In this document: positions 40,762 through 49,421 of the stretch, one piece after another | How the letters are laid out: each line of letters starts with the position of its first letter | Numbering within the stretch: position 1 is the stretch's first letter | Source of the DNA: Claveliimonas intestinigallinarum | GTDB lineage: Bacteria; Bacillota; Clostridia; Lachnospirales; Lachnospiraceae | Direction: 5' to 3' | Assembly (NCBI GenBank): GCA_019115145.1 | Contig: DXED01000032.1 | Coordinates: 1-64,000 of the forward strand | Length of the DNA: 64,000 nucleotides | Program-made: the position numbers and the translations under genes | The notes under the pieces: generated by a model | Database searches by the model: none | The model's input: only the letters and a program-made list of their open reading frames with translations | Told to the model about the DNA's origin: nothing

Positions 40762-41529
40762 CTACGCCACATTGCCCACCTCGTCCGCAGCCTCGTTCAC
40801 ACATCTGAGGGCATTCAGGCTTCTGGGATAGCCGATAAAGGGAAGACACTGGGAAATGATCTTGATCAGAAATGCCTTGTCATTTCCCACCATCATATTG
40901 TTCACGGCGTGGGAGGTGAGCTGGGGCTCGCAGCCTCCCTGGGCCGACAGAAAGCAGAAGGTGATCATCTCCCGCTGCCTGTAGTCCAGGCCTCCCCTCG
41001 TGTAGTAATCCCCGAAGCAGTTGTCTGTGAGCCATCTGTTGATATGCCTGCTCTCTTCCGGTCCGGAGCCGGCAAATCCTCTCATGGACTCCCCCATGAT
41101 GTCCACCATGGCCTGCTCTCCCGCCTCCAGCCTGTTCTCTGTAGTCGTCGTCGCCTGGGGCTCCAGGGGAAGCGCGACGCCCCGCTGCTCCAAAATGTCA
41201 TTTACAGCATGCAGGAAGGGGAAGACTCTGCCGATCCCCAGGTAGGCCACAGCCTGGTAGACAGTCTCTTTTACCTCCACCGGTGTCACGCTAAAGTTCA
41301 GGGCCGCCGGGACCATGGCCTGAAATTCGTCCACGCTCTGGCTCCCCACCAGGGTGGCCAGGATGGCCATCATGCGGGTCCGGTCGTCCAGGTCATCGCT
41401 GTTGACCACCTCGTCAAAGGCAAAGTTGTCAAACCGCTCTATGAATTCCGGGTCTGTCTCCAGGAATTTCGACTTGTATCCCGGGAACATCCTCTCATGA
41501 TACCTTTTTGAAGCCTCTGTAATGCTCAT
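40762..41529 (-). CDS. Carboxymuconolactone decarboxylase-like protein with foreign tail
   Basis: This 255-residue protein has two CMD/AhpD-like repeats: DLDDRTRMMAILATLVGSQS...GIGRVFPFLHAVNDIL, and LDYRQREMITFCFLSAQGGC...GNDKAFLIKIISQCLPFIGY. Starts at the ATG at 41527-41529 behind AAGGAG; a GTG 24 bases upstream is less likely. No CxxC thioredoxin-like pair is present, so peroxidase activity is doubtful. The last residues (AADEVGNVA) come from a deleted dehydrogenase. Third gene of the redox cluster, coupled to the flavodoxin. Confidence 0.8.
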   Translation of the reverse strand: MSITEASKRYHERMFPGYKSKFLETDPEFIERFDNFAFDEVVNSDDLDDRTRMMAILATLVGSQSVDEFQAMVPAALNFSVTPVEVKETVYQAVAYLGIGRVFPFLHAVNDILEQRGVALPLEPQATTTTENRLEAGEQAMVDIMGESMRGFAGSGPEESRHINRWLTDNCFGDYYTRGGLDYRQREMITFCFLSAQGGCEPQLTSHAVNNMMVGNDKAFLIKIISQCLPFIGYPRSLNALRCVNEAADEVGNVA

Positions 41530-41549
41530 CTCTATCACTCTCCTTATGC

Positions 41550-42065
41550 TCACATGGTCTTTTTCACCCAGGCCTCCACCTGGGCTCTGGACCCGGCCGC
41601 CTCCGCGCCGTGGATGGATAGGCCCTTCTCAACTGCTGCTCCCGGGCAGGCCTTCTTTAAATCTCTCTCACTGCTGCCCATGCCGCTTCCCTCGTTGGTG
41701 CAGAAGGGAAGGATCCGCTTGCCGGACAGGGCATAGTGCTCCAGAAATGTAAACATGGCCATGGGCATAGTGCCCCACCAGCTAGGATAACCCACGAAAA
41801 TCGTATCGTACCCGTCCAGGCTGTCCATATAAGATTTCAGCTCCGGGCGCGCGCCCTCCCTGAGCTCGGCCTTGGCCTCCTCAATGCATGTATAGTAATC
41901 CGCGTCGTAGGTCTTCACTGTCTCCACCTGGAACAGGTCAGCTCCTGTCATCTCCGCGATCATCTCCGCCACGATCTCTGTGTTTCCTCTGGTGAGGTTC
42001 TTGATGCTTCCGTTCCAATAGTTCTCACCTTTTCTTGAATAATAAACGATCAATGTCTTTCCCAT
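41550..42065 (-). CDS. Flavodoxin
   Basis: This 171-residue flavodoxin starts MGKTLIVYYSRKGENYWNGS, with the FMN phosphate loop, and has GYPSWWGTMPM and LPFCTNEGSGMGSSE as the later cofactor loops. The start at 42063-42065 follows AGGAGGAAT. It would pass electrons at low potential, probably to the Fe-S aldo/keto reductase encoded three codons upstream on the same strand. The deduced pair suggests reduction of an unknown carbonyl or quinone substrate. Confidence 0.88.
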   Translation of the reverse strand: MGKTLIVYYSRKGENYWNGSIKNLTRGNTEIVAEMIAEMTGADLFQVETVKTYDADYYTCIEEAKAELREGARPELKSYMDSLDGYDTIFVGYPSWWGTMPMAMFTFLEHYALSGKRILPFCTNEGSGMGSSERDLKKACPGAAVEKGLSIHGAEAAGSRAQVEAWVKKTM

Positions 42066-42085
42066 TGCAAATTCCTCCTCCATTT

Positions 42086-43240
42086 CTATTTCCTGGTCGG
42101 GAAACTGCTGCCTGCCTCAAACTTTGCCGCCACGTCCTTCAGATAGTCGGTGATGGGCAGATGCTGGGGACAGGCCCTCTCGCACTGCCTGCAGCCGATA
42201 CAGTCGCTGGCCTTCCCGTGCTTCAGGCTGATATTGTTATAGTAGACCGCCTGGCTGGAGAAGCTGCCGGTAGTCCGGGAAATGCTGTTGTACAGCGCAA
42301 AATACTCAGGGATGGCGATCCCCTTCGGACATCCGTGGGTGCAGTAGGAGCAGGCCGTACAGGGGATGGGCGTATTTTTCTCTATGATCTCTGTCACCTG
42401 GCGGATGACAGCCATCTCCTCCTCTGTGATGGGCCTGAAATCCCTGAACGTGGCTGTATTGTCCATCACCTGCTCCATGGTGTTCATGCCGGACAGCACC
42501 CGCGCCACACCCTCCTGGCTGGCTGCAAATCGAAAAGCCCAGGACGCGAAGGAGGCCTCCGGCGCATATTCTCTCATCAGCTTCTTCGCCTCCTCCGGCA
42601 GGTTGACGAGGGTTCCCCCTTTACAGGGCTCCATGACAAACACGGGCTTGTGGTACTTATTGGCCACCTCCAGGCAGCGGCGGGACTGCACGTTGGGCTG
42701 CTCCCAGTCCACATAGTTGATCTGGAGCTGAACAAAATCAAGCAGCTCCCCGTAATGTTCCAAAATCTCATCCAGAAGCTCCGGCATGTCGTGGAAGGAC
42801 ATGCCCAGATACCGGATCCTTCCCTCTTCCTTTTTCTTTGCCGCGAAGCCGAAAGCATCGTATTTCCGGCATTTATCATAGACATTGGTGCCCATGTTGT
42901 GGAGGAGGTAATAGTCAAAATATTCCACGCCGCAGTGCTCCAGCTGCTCATTGAAAATGCGCTCCATATCCTCCGCATCTTTAAAGTCACGCAGGGGGAG
43001 CTTGGTGGCCAGCTCGAAGCTGTCTCTCGGATGGCGCTCCACAAGAGCCTTTTTTACCGCCTCCTCGCAGTGGTAGCCGTGATACGTGTAAGCCGCGTCA
43101 AAGTAGGTAAAGCCCCGCTCCATATAGGTGTCAAACAGCTTTTCTATCAGGGGATAGTCAAAAGACTCCGGGTCATCCGCATTGAGGAGGGGAAGACGCA
43201 TGCATCCGTAACCAAACTGATATTTTTCCATTTCCATCAT
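42086..43240 (-). CDS. Aldo/keto reductase with C-terminal 4Fe-4S domain
   Basis: This 384-residue protein has an N-terminal AKR barrel (YFDAAYTYHGYHCEEAVKKA, LATKLPLRDF, YYLLHNMGT) and a C-terminal ferredoxin part. The cysteine motifs are CTACSYCTHGCP and CIGCRQCERACP, two 4Fe-4S clusters. The domain order is that of the clostridial oxidoreductase group in which the clusters feed electrons to the barrel. It is first in the AKR-flavodoxin-CMD operon. The substrate is not predictable. The remnant at 39.4-39.6 kb is a second family member. Confidence 0.92.
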   Translation of the reverse strand: MMEMEKYQFGYGCMRLPLLNADDPESFDYPLIEKLFDTYMERGFTYFDAAYTYHGYHCEEAVKKALVERHPRDSFELATKLPLRDFKDAEDMERIFNEQLEHCGVEYFDYYLLHNMGTNVYDKCRKYDAFGFAAKKKEEGRIRYLGMSFHDMPELLDEILEHYGELLDFVQLQINYVDWEQPNVQSRRCLEVANKYHKPVFVMEPCKGGTLVNLPEEAKKLMREYAPEASFASWAFRFAASQEGVARVLSGMNTMEQVMDNTATFRDFRPITEEEMAVIRQVTEIIEKNTPIPCTACSYCTHGCPKGIAIPEYFALYNSISRTTGSFSSQAVYYNNISLKHGKASDCIGCRQCERACPQHLPITDYLKDVAAKFEAGSSFPTRK

Positions 43241-43334
43241 CCTTTCTTTTCATTTTCCTGCTTTATATTTTATATCGCTCTCAAAATACTGCAATTTCAA
43301 TTTCCGATCATATCTATAAGTGAAACTTATGCGA

Positions 43335-43368
43335 AAAGCAGAGGCCTCCTCCCCGGTCTCTGCTTTTC
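43335..43368. terminator. Terminator between ABC/FtsX operon and redox cluster
   Basis: AAAAGCAGAG (43335-43344) and CTCTGCTTTT (43359-43368) pair perfectly over 10 bp, with T-runs on both strands. It ends the ABC/FtsX transcript on the minus strand. Confidence 0.88.
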
Positions 43369-43407
43369 TCTTTCTGTCCATATTCCTATTTCCATATACT
43401 TTCTGGT

Positions 43408-46197
43408 TTATCTCCCCCTCCTGCAGGCCAGGAAGGGCACAGTCAGGCAGATCACAAAAAGACCTGCCGTCATCAGCGCCGCCGGGCCCGCAGGCCAGTG
43501 GAAGGCAAACCAGGATATCCGACTCCCCATGAAGGCCCCCAGGGCCGCCAGGATGGCGCTCCCCGCTGTCAGAAGGAGGGCGGCCGCGGCCAGGACATAG
43601 AAGCTCCCTTCCGCCGCCAGCATCCACCGCAGCTGCCGCCTGGTCATGCCGATCCTCTCCAGCATGTCAAATTCCCTGCGGCGGGACAAAATCCCGGTGA
43701 CGCAGACATTAAAATAGTTCAGGAGCCCGGCAAAGATGAGAAGAACCGCGATGACGCCAAAGACCAGGTTGCTGACAAAGATGTAGCTTCCGGCCTCCTC
43801 AAGAAGATCCTCTGCGCTGATGAAAAAGACGCCGGCCTCCCCCGCCTCGTCCCTCCGCCTGTTCTCCGCCGCGGTGATCCTCTCGACATCCTTCTGGACG
43901 TCCGCCTCCCGGCCGTCCTCTGCGTCCAGCTCCACAAGGAGGGTCTTAGCCTCTGTGGGGAGCTTGTCAAATCCCTCCCGGCTGATGACAAAATAGAGGA
44001 TGTTCTCCCCGTGCCAGCTTCTGGGGAAATCCGGGAAATCCTCCGCCTTCGTGTCCATGTAGCCACACAGGGTGAGTGGCCGGGAGGTCTTTCTTTCCAC
44101 CTCTCCCATCTGCTCCAGCTCCTCCTGGGTGGCCTCCATCCTTCTCTCCCTCTCCTCCTTTGTCCAGAGTGTGGAAAAGGTGATAGGCTCCCCCACGCTC
44201 TCCCCGGCCAGCCTTTCCTTGGCCGGGGACAGGATGTGGTCGTGGAGAAGAAGAACGCCGGTACCTGCCGCCAGGCTCTCCATGTCAACCTCCAGGTCAT
44301 GCTCCCTGGCAAAAGCTGTCAGCTCCCGTATCTCCTCCTCCGACAGGATCTGGACTGTGCAGTAATCCGCCCCCAGCATGACCTCCACCGGAAGTCCGGA
44401 GCTTCCGTACTCCTCCTCCAGCTCCTTTACGCTGTCATCTGTGTCGTTCAGGGGCTCCAGCCCCTTCCTGCTGAAGGTGGGGGACAGATAGCCTCCCTCC
44501 ACCAGCTTCACGCTGCTCTGATCCACGCCCTCCGCGGCCAGAAGCTGCTCTTTTACCTCCTGGCTGATGGGAGAGAATTCGTCATAGTCGTTGTCATAGA
44601 GAAGGGAAAATCCGTCCTTGCCGGTGAGGAAGGGATCCCTTTCCAGGTCTCCTCCCAGATCTCCCTCCCCCTCCTCCGCCGGATAGCAGGAGCTCCCCGC
44701 CACCACAAAATCCGGTCTCTGTGCCACAGTGCCCCCGTAGTCCGCGCCCCGGGCCACCACAAGAGCCCCCAGGGCCGCCTCCATCCCGAGGAACAGGGAC
44801 AGGACGGTGAGGAGGAACCGGGCCCGGTGACGGGTCACGTTCTGCCAGGCCATGAAGACAAGCTCTCTCCCTGGCGAGCAGGGTCTTCTCCTCTTTTTCT
44901 TTCCGGCAGCCGCCCTTCTCTTTCTCCTCTCTCCCGGTCTGCCCCCGGTGTAGGCAGAGGCCTCCGGGCCGCTTAAGCGGATCACCCGCAGGATGGCCGG
45001 CAGAGCCGCCCCTCCTGCCGACAGCAGGGCAAAGACCGCGCAGGCCGCCAGGATGCCGGGCCGGAAAAAGGTAACGCTTTCGGCCCCGCCCCAGTCTCCC
45101 AGATACCGCTCTCCCAGTGCTGTGGGCACCCACGTAAGAAGGAGAAGGGCGGACAGGGCAGTTCCCCCCAGCACGCCTCCCAGGATCGGACCTTTAAGCT
45201 GTCCCAGATAAAAATCCCGAAGCTGGCCGTCCGTCATGCCCAGAATGTGCAGAAGTCCCATTTGCCGGACATCCCCGGCCATGGAGATCTGCATCACATT
45301 GTAGATGAGAAAGAACATGCCCGTCAGGATGACCGCTGCCGCCAGGGCCGCTGCCCCGTAGCCTCCGGCCAGCCGCCTCACCGCCTCGTAGGAGGCCGTG
45401 TTTCCTCCTGTGAACCGCTGATCCTCCGTCTCCAGCCCCACATCCCGGTAGAGCCTCTCCTCCGTCTGCTGTCCGCCAAGAGTGTCCCTCTGCAGGATGA
45501 GAAGCTCCAGCTCCTCCTCCAGGCTGCCTCCCCACTCCTCCAGCTTTTCCTCAGAGATGTAGCCCTGGGCCTCCTGGCCGGAGCCCGCCGTGTAGTCTGT
45601 GTACCAGCCGCTTAACAGAAAGGTCTCCCGGCGCTTCTCAAAGAGCCCCGTCTCCACCTCCAGGGAAATCTCCATGCCCTCCCGGGGCCGGCTGATCCCC
45701 AGGTCTTCCAGAGCCCGCACCGGCAGCATGATCTCCTGCTCTTCGGCGGGGTAATGGCCCTCTATCCCCGTGTAGGCGGGGCTTACCATGACCTCCCAGG
45801 CGGTCTCATCCAGAGCCGACAGCCGGCAGACATAGCCCTCCCCCTTGGGCTCCTCTCCCTCGGGTTCCTCTCCCCTAGGGCTCACTGCTCGGCCGGCAGG
45901 GGCCTTTCTCCCCACAGCCCGAATGTAGGAGAGGCTGCGGATAGACTCATACTGAGATATGTCCGCCCTCTCCAGACAGGTGGAGGCCGCTGTCCCCGCC
46001 TGCCGGACAGAGCGGATCCGCTCTGCCTCTAGCCTTCCCGTGGAGAAGGCAAAGATCACGGCCAGTGCCGCTGTACAAAAGAGCACCGCAAAAAAGAGGA
46101 TCCTGTTTCTCCCCGCAGCCGCCCGGGCCCCCCGCCTGGCCAGCATCCTCATAGCCTGCCGGGCGCTCCCGGCTATTCTCCCTCTGTGCTCTCTCAT
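43408..46197 (-). CDS. FtsX-like ABC permease
   Basis: This 929-residue permease has an N-terminal span (about 30-50) followed by an extracytoplasmic domain. A first FtsX core lies near 280-420, then a basic Arg/Lys stretch. A second span starts another exterior domain of about 320 residues, and the last FtsX core ends near the C-terminus. The two FtsX cores match MacB/BceB-type exporters and lipoprotein-releasing transporters. The exterior parts are Glu/Gly-rich and lengthy. It overlaps the ATPase gene by four bases. The two-component system upstream is the likely controller, as in Bce/Vra-type peptide-detoxification modules, though the sensor here is not of BceS type. Confidence 0.85.
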   Translation of the reverse strand: MREHRGRIAGSARQAMRMLARRGARAAAGRNRILFFAVLFCTAALAVIFAFSTGRLEAERIRSVRQAGTAASTCLERADISQYESIRSLSYIRAVGRKAPAGRAVSPRGEEPEGEEPKGEGYVCRLSALDETAWEVMVSPAYTGIEGHYPAEEQEIMLPVRALEDLGISRPREGMEISLEVETGLFEKRRETFLLSGWYTDYTAGSGQEAQGYISEEKLEEWGGSLEEELELLILQRDTLGGQQTEERLYRDVGLETEDQRFTGGNTASYEAVRRLAGGYGAAALAAAVILTGMFFLIYNVMQISMAGDVRQMGLLHILGMTDGQLRDFYLGQLKGPILGGVLGGTALSALLLLTWVPTALGERYLGDWGGAESVTFFRPGILAACAVFALLSAGGAALPAILRVIRLSGPEASAYTGGRPGERRKRRAAAGKKKRRRPCSPGRELVFMAWQNVTRHRARFLLTVLSLFLGMEAALGALVVARGADYGGTVAQRPDFVVAGSSCYPAEEGEGDLGGDLERDPFLTGKDGFSLLYDNDYDEFSPISQEVKEQLLAAEGVDQSSVKLVEGGYLSPTFSRKGLEPLNDTDDSVKELEEEYGSSGLPVEVMLGADYCTVQILSEEEIRELTAFAREHDLEVDMESLAAGTGVLLLHDHILSPAKERLAGESVGEPITFSTLWTKEERERRMEATQEELEQMGEVERKTSRPLTLCGYMDTKAEDFPDFPRSWHGENILYFVISREGFDKLPTEAKTLLVELDAEDGREADVQKDVERITAAENRRRDEAGEAGVFFISAEDLLEEAGSYIFVSNLVFGVIAVLLIFAGLLNYFNVCVTGILSRRREFDMLERIGMTRRQLRWMLAAEGSFYVLAAAALLLTAGSAILAALGAFMGSRISWFAFHWPAGPAALMTAGLFVICLTVPFLACRRGR

Positions 46198-46871
46198 ACC
46201 TTCTCACCCCCTGACAGCTTCCCGTCAGACATGCGGAGGATCCGGTCCGCCATCTGGGCAGCCGCCTCCTGGTGGGTCACAAGAATCACGGTCTGATGGA
46301 ACCAGTCCGCGCAGGTCCGCAGAAGCCCCATCACCTCCATGCCTGTCACAGAGTCCAGGCTGCCTGTGGGCTCGTCGGCAAGCAGGATGGCGGGCTTGGT
46401 GACCAGAGCCCGGGCGATAGCCGCCCGCTGCTGCTGTCCCCCGGAGAGAGTCTGGGGCATCTGGCCCAGCTTCTCCTTTATCCCCAGGGCCGTCACAAGC
46501 TCCTCCAGAAAGGTCTCGTCCGGCTCCTCCCCGTCCAGCCGCAGGGGCAGGACGATATTTTCATACACATCCAGCATAGGAACCAGATTGAACTGCTGAA
46601 AGACAAACCCGATATTCCTCCTGCGAAAGACCGTTCTCTCCTCCCGTGTCATATCCTTCAGGCTGTTCCTGCGTATCCATACGCCCCCCGCCGTGGGCTC
46701 CTCCAGGCCGCCCAGCAGGTTCAAAAGAGTGGTCTTGCCGCTTCCCGATGTGCCGACAACGGCCAGAAATTCCCCCTCCTCTATGCAGAGAGTCACCCCG
46801 TCCAGGGCACGGACCTCATAGGTGTCTGTCACATAATATTTCTTCAGGCCTGCGGCTCTTACGATCTCCAT
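46194..46871 (-). CDS. ABC transporter ATP-binding protein (MacB/LolD type)
   Basis: Started at ATG 46869-46871, which has AAGGAGG eight bases upstream, it has 225 residues. Walker A is GTSGSGKTT, the signature LSGGQQQRAAIARAL and Walker B ILLADEPTGSLD. The sequence is typical of ATPases that serve FtsX permeases, with the linker FVFQQFNLVPMLDVYENI. It energises the FtsX permease encoded by the next gene. A promoter region for the pair must lie in the 160-base spacer after the sensor gene. Confidence 0.93.
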   Translation of the reverse strand: MEIVRAAGLKKYYVTDTYEVRALDGVTLCIEEGEFLAVVGTSGSGKTTLLNLLGGLEEPTAGGVWIRRNSLKDMTREERTVFRRRNIGFVFQQFNLVPMLDVYENIVLPLRLDGEEPDETFLEELVTALGIKEKLGQMPQTLSGGQQQRAAIARALVTKPAILLADEPTGSLDSVTGMEVMGLLRTCADWFHQTVILVTHQEAAAQMADRILRMSDGKLSGGEKV

Positions 46872-47049
46872 CTTCCTGTCCTCCTTCATAATGCACCAGC
46901 GGCAGGGACGGACACGCGCCCCTGCCGCCGTATTCTGTTTTCAGTATAGAGGATAAATCTTACAGACTCCTAACAAAAATGCAGTCTTTTCGTTTTTCCA
47001 GCTCTTCAGGAAATGACATTCGCTCCTCTCCTGTCTTTTATAAGCGGCG

Positions 47050-48030
47050 CTATATGTCAGGCAGGCAGATCCTCACCTCCACGCCGGGATCCCTGCGCTG
47101 TATCTCCATAAAGCCTCCATGCCGGGCCGTGATCTCCCTCGCCAGATAGAGGCCCACGCCCAGCCCCTCCTGAGAGGCTGCCCTTCTTCCCCTGTAAAAC
47201 CGCCGGAACACCAGGGCCTCCTCCCCCTCGTCGATGCCGATCCCCTCGTCCGCCACCCGGATGGTCAGATACAGTTCGCCTCTGGATACCCCCACCCATA
47301 TGTGTCCGCCCTCAAGGCTGTACTTGACCGCATTGTCCAGCACATTCCACAGGGCCTCCCCCAGCCAGCCCGGGTCATGCGGGCAGTCCAGCCCTCCGGG
47401 CAGATCTTCCAGGATCTCCACGCCCTTCTCCTTTGCCCTGGGGCGGGCCTGGGCAAGGGCCGCCTCTATGGTACCGGCAATGTCCCTCTCCTCCTTCCGG
47501 ATGCGGATGATGTTGTTTTCCAGCCGGGAGATCCGGATAAACTCCTCGGTCAGGAAGCGGAGCTTTTCCTGGGAGCTTCGCAGTGCCTCCAGATACAGAG
47601 GCACGGGGTCGGGCACAGAGGCCTCCCCCGCACATTCTTCTCCGGCGCCCCTCCTCTCTGAGAGCTCTCCCTCCAGCAGCTCCAGGTAGGTGCCCCCGTT
47701 TGCCAGGGGCGTGCGCATCTGGTGGGCGATCTCCGTGATCAGCTCCTGGATCCGCCTCCGGCTCGCCGCAAGCTCCTCCTGCCGTCCCCGGTTCATGCGC
47801 TGGATGCGCACCAGCATATGCTCTATGCGGCCGTAGAGGGTCTCCTCCCCCGCCGCCCTCTCCTGTATGTCCCTTTCGTCCAGCACGTCCCGCGCAAGCC
47901 CTGCCAGCTCCGCAAGCTCCTCCGCCCTTCTCCTTCTCTGCACATGAAGGACAAGAGCAGAAGAAATCCCCGCTCCCAGGACGGCTCCCGCCGCAATCCA
48001 TATCCACACAGCGCTCTTTCCCCCTCTCAC
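47050..48030 (-). CDS. Sensor histidine kinase
   Basis: This 326-residue kinase has one N-terminal span (about 7-29, WIWIAAGAVLGAGISSALVL) and almost no exterior loop, so it probably senses within the membrane or through a partner. The H box is EIAHQMRTPLANGG, the N box near LWNVLDNAVKYS, and GIGIDEGEEALVFRRFYRG and GVGLYLAREI form the G boxes. It overlaps the response regulator gene by four bases. It could sense the FtsX transporter, as Bce sensors do, but its architecture differs (one span only). Confidence 0.9.
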   Translation of the reverse strand: MRGGKSAVWIWIAAGAVLGAGISSALVLHVQRRRRAEELAELAGLARDVLDERDIQERAAGEETLYGRIEHMLVRIQRMNRGRQEELAASRRRIQELITEIAHQMRTPLANGGTYLELLEGELSERRGAGEECAGEASVPDPVPLYLEALRSSQEKLRFLTEEFIRISRLENNIIRIRKEERDIAGTIEAALAQARPRAKEKGVEILEDLPGGLDCPHDPGWLGEALWNVLDNAVKYSLEGGHIWVGVSRGELYLTIRVADEGIGIDEGEEALVFRRFYRGRRAASQEGLGVGLYLAREITARHGGFMEIQRRDPGVEVRICLPDI

Positions 48031-48695
48031 TCTCCGAAGCGGTATCCCAGGCCGAAGACATTCTGGATGTAGCTCTCCTGCCCGGGCCGGGTATCGATCT
48101 TTTTGCGCAGCCGGTTTACCGTGACGCTCACAGTCCCCTCACCCACAAACCGGCCGTCCACATCCCAGACCTGTTCCAGGATGCTCTCCTTTCCAAGGAC
48201 CCGCCCCTGATTTCTCATGAAGAGCTCCAGGAGACGGTACTCTCTGGGCGTCAGGGGGAGGGGCTGTCCGGCCAGGCTTGCCTCCTTCCTCTCCGGCCAG
48301 AGGGTCAGCTCCCGGCAGACAAGAACCTGCCCCTGCCTGGCCTCACTCCTTCGCAGCACGGCCCTGATCCGGCGGGAGAGCACCTGCATGGGGAAGGGCT
48401 TCACCACATAGTCGTCGGCTCCCGCATCGAAGGCCGCCAGCATGTCCTCCTCCTCGTCCCGGGCTGTGAGAAAGATGCCGGGGATCGGCCTGCTCTTCGT
48501 CAGCTCCCGGTACAGACGGATCCCGTCCCCGTCAGGCAGCGTGATATCCACAAGGAGGAGGCAGACAGAAGGCTCCAGCCGCTCCCGCGCCTCCCGGCAG
48601 GAGCGGGCCAGAGCTGTCTCATATCCCTCTTTTTTCAGAAAAATTTCCAGGGCCTGCCCCAGAAGCCGGTCGTCCTCTATGATCTCTATCTTCAT
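48027..48695 (-). CDS. OmpR-family response regulator
   Basis: Started at ATG 48693-48695 (MKIEIIEDDRLLGQALEIFL), it has 222 residues. The receiver has the acidic pair EDD (7-9), the phospho-accepting Asp in LLLVDITLPDGDGIRLYREL, and the Lys in VVKPFPMQVL. The effector is an OmpR winged helix (LTPREYRLLELFMRNQGRVL ... VSVTVNRLRKKI). Paired with the histidine kinase directly downstream. It probably controls the ABC/FtsX genes that follow. Confidence 0.93.
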   Translation of the reverse strand: MKIEIIEDDRLLGQALEIFLKKEGYETALARSCREARERLEPSVCLLLVDITLPDGDGIRLYRELTKSRPIPGIFLTARDEEEDMLAAFDAGADDYVVKPFPMQVLSRRIRAVLRRSEARQGQVLVCRELTLWPERKEASLAGQPLPLTPREYRLLELFMRNQGRVLGKESILEQVWDVDGRFVGEGTVSVTVNRLRKKIDTRPGQESYIQNVFGLGYRFGE

Positions 48696-48831
48696 GTCCC
48701 TTTTTCCTTCCCTTCTGCCCTGGAGTGCACGGCCTGCCCACCCGCAGCTCCCGGTAGACATTTTCTCATACTGACGCTATCATACCATATATACCGGCTT
48801 CTGTAAAAAAAGAAACTTTTTCAGGAAAATC

Positions 48832-48860
48832 TGTAACAAACATACCGGGATCTGCGTCTA
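48832..48860 (+). promoter_or_regulatory. ECF sigma-type promoter
   Basis: TGTAAC (48832-48837), 17 bases, CGTCTA (48855-48860): the -35 TGwAAC and -10 CGTC pattern of ECF sigma factors, 28 bases before the sigma gene it would drive. It supports autoregulation. Confidence 0.65.
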
Positions 48861-48888
48861 ATGTGCAAAGAGGGGAGGTGACGACACG

Positions 48889-49398
48889 GTGAAGATTGAT
48901 TTTGAAGAGCTGTACGACCGTTTTTTCAGGGATGTGTATCTCTTTGTCCTCTCCATGAGCAGGGATCCCCACACGGCAGAGGAGATCACCCAGGAGACCT
49001 TCTTCCGGGCCCTGAAGGACATCCGCCATTTTAAAGGAGGCTGCTCTGTCACATCCTGGCTGTGTCAGATCGCCAAGAACCTCTACATGGATCAGCTCCG
49101 AAGGGGGAAACGCCTGGTGCCGCAGGAGGCCGCGGGCGAGAGTCTGGCCGAGCGGCAGATGCCGGCTCCGGACGTGTCCGAGGCCTGTATCCAAAAGGAG
49201 GAGGCTCTCTCCATCTACCGGGTCCTCCACTGCCTGGACGAGCCCTACAAGGAGGTCTTCACTCTGCGGACCTTGGGGGAGCTGAGCTTCCGGGAGATCG
49301 GGGATATCTTTGGAAAACAGGAGAACTGGGCCAGAGTCACCTACTACCGGGCCAGGATGAAGATCATAAAAGAGCTGTCCCAGGACAGCCTGCAGTAA
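48889..49398 (+). CDS. ECF-type RNA polymerase sigma factor
   Basis: This 169-residue sigma-70 ECF factor starts at GTG (48889) after GGGGAGG. Region 2 is ELYDRFFRDVYLFVLSMSRD ... EEITQETFFRALKD, with SWLCQIAKNLYMDQLR. Region 4 is LDEPYKEVFTLRTLGELSFR, EIGDIFGKQENWARVTYYRA. The upstream ECF-type promoter suggests it directs its own gene. The partner downstream is its anti-sigma factor. It is divergent from the OmpR-type regulator. Confidence 0.92.
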   Translation: MKIDFEELYDRFFRDVYLFVLSMSRDPHTAEEITQETFFRALKDIRHFKGGCSVTSWLCQIAKNLYMDQLRRGKRLVPQEAAGESLAERQMPAPDVSEACIQKEEALSIYRVLHCLDEPYKEVFTLRTLGELSFREIGDIFGKQENWARVTYYRARMKIIKELSQDSLQ

Positions 49399-49421
49399 AT
49401 GCATGAAAGGATGTGTATGTC

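Noticed and set aside
42035..43600. A 521-codon plus-strand frame over the Fe-S aldo/keto reductase
   Set aside because: Complement of a secure gene with two ferredoxin motifs; composition is typical of GC-rich shadows.
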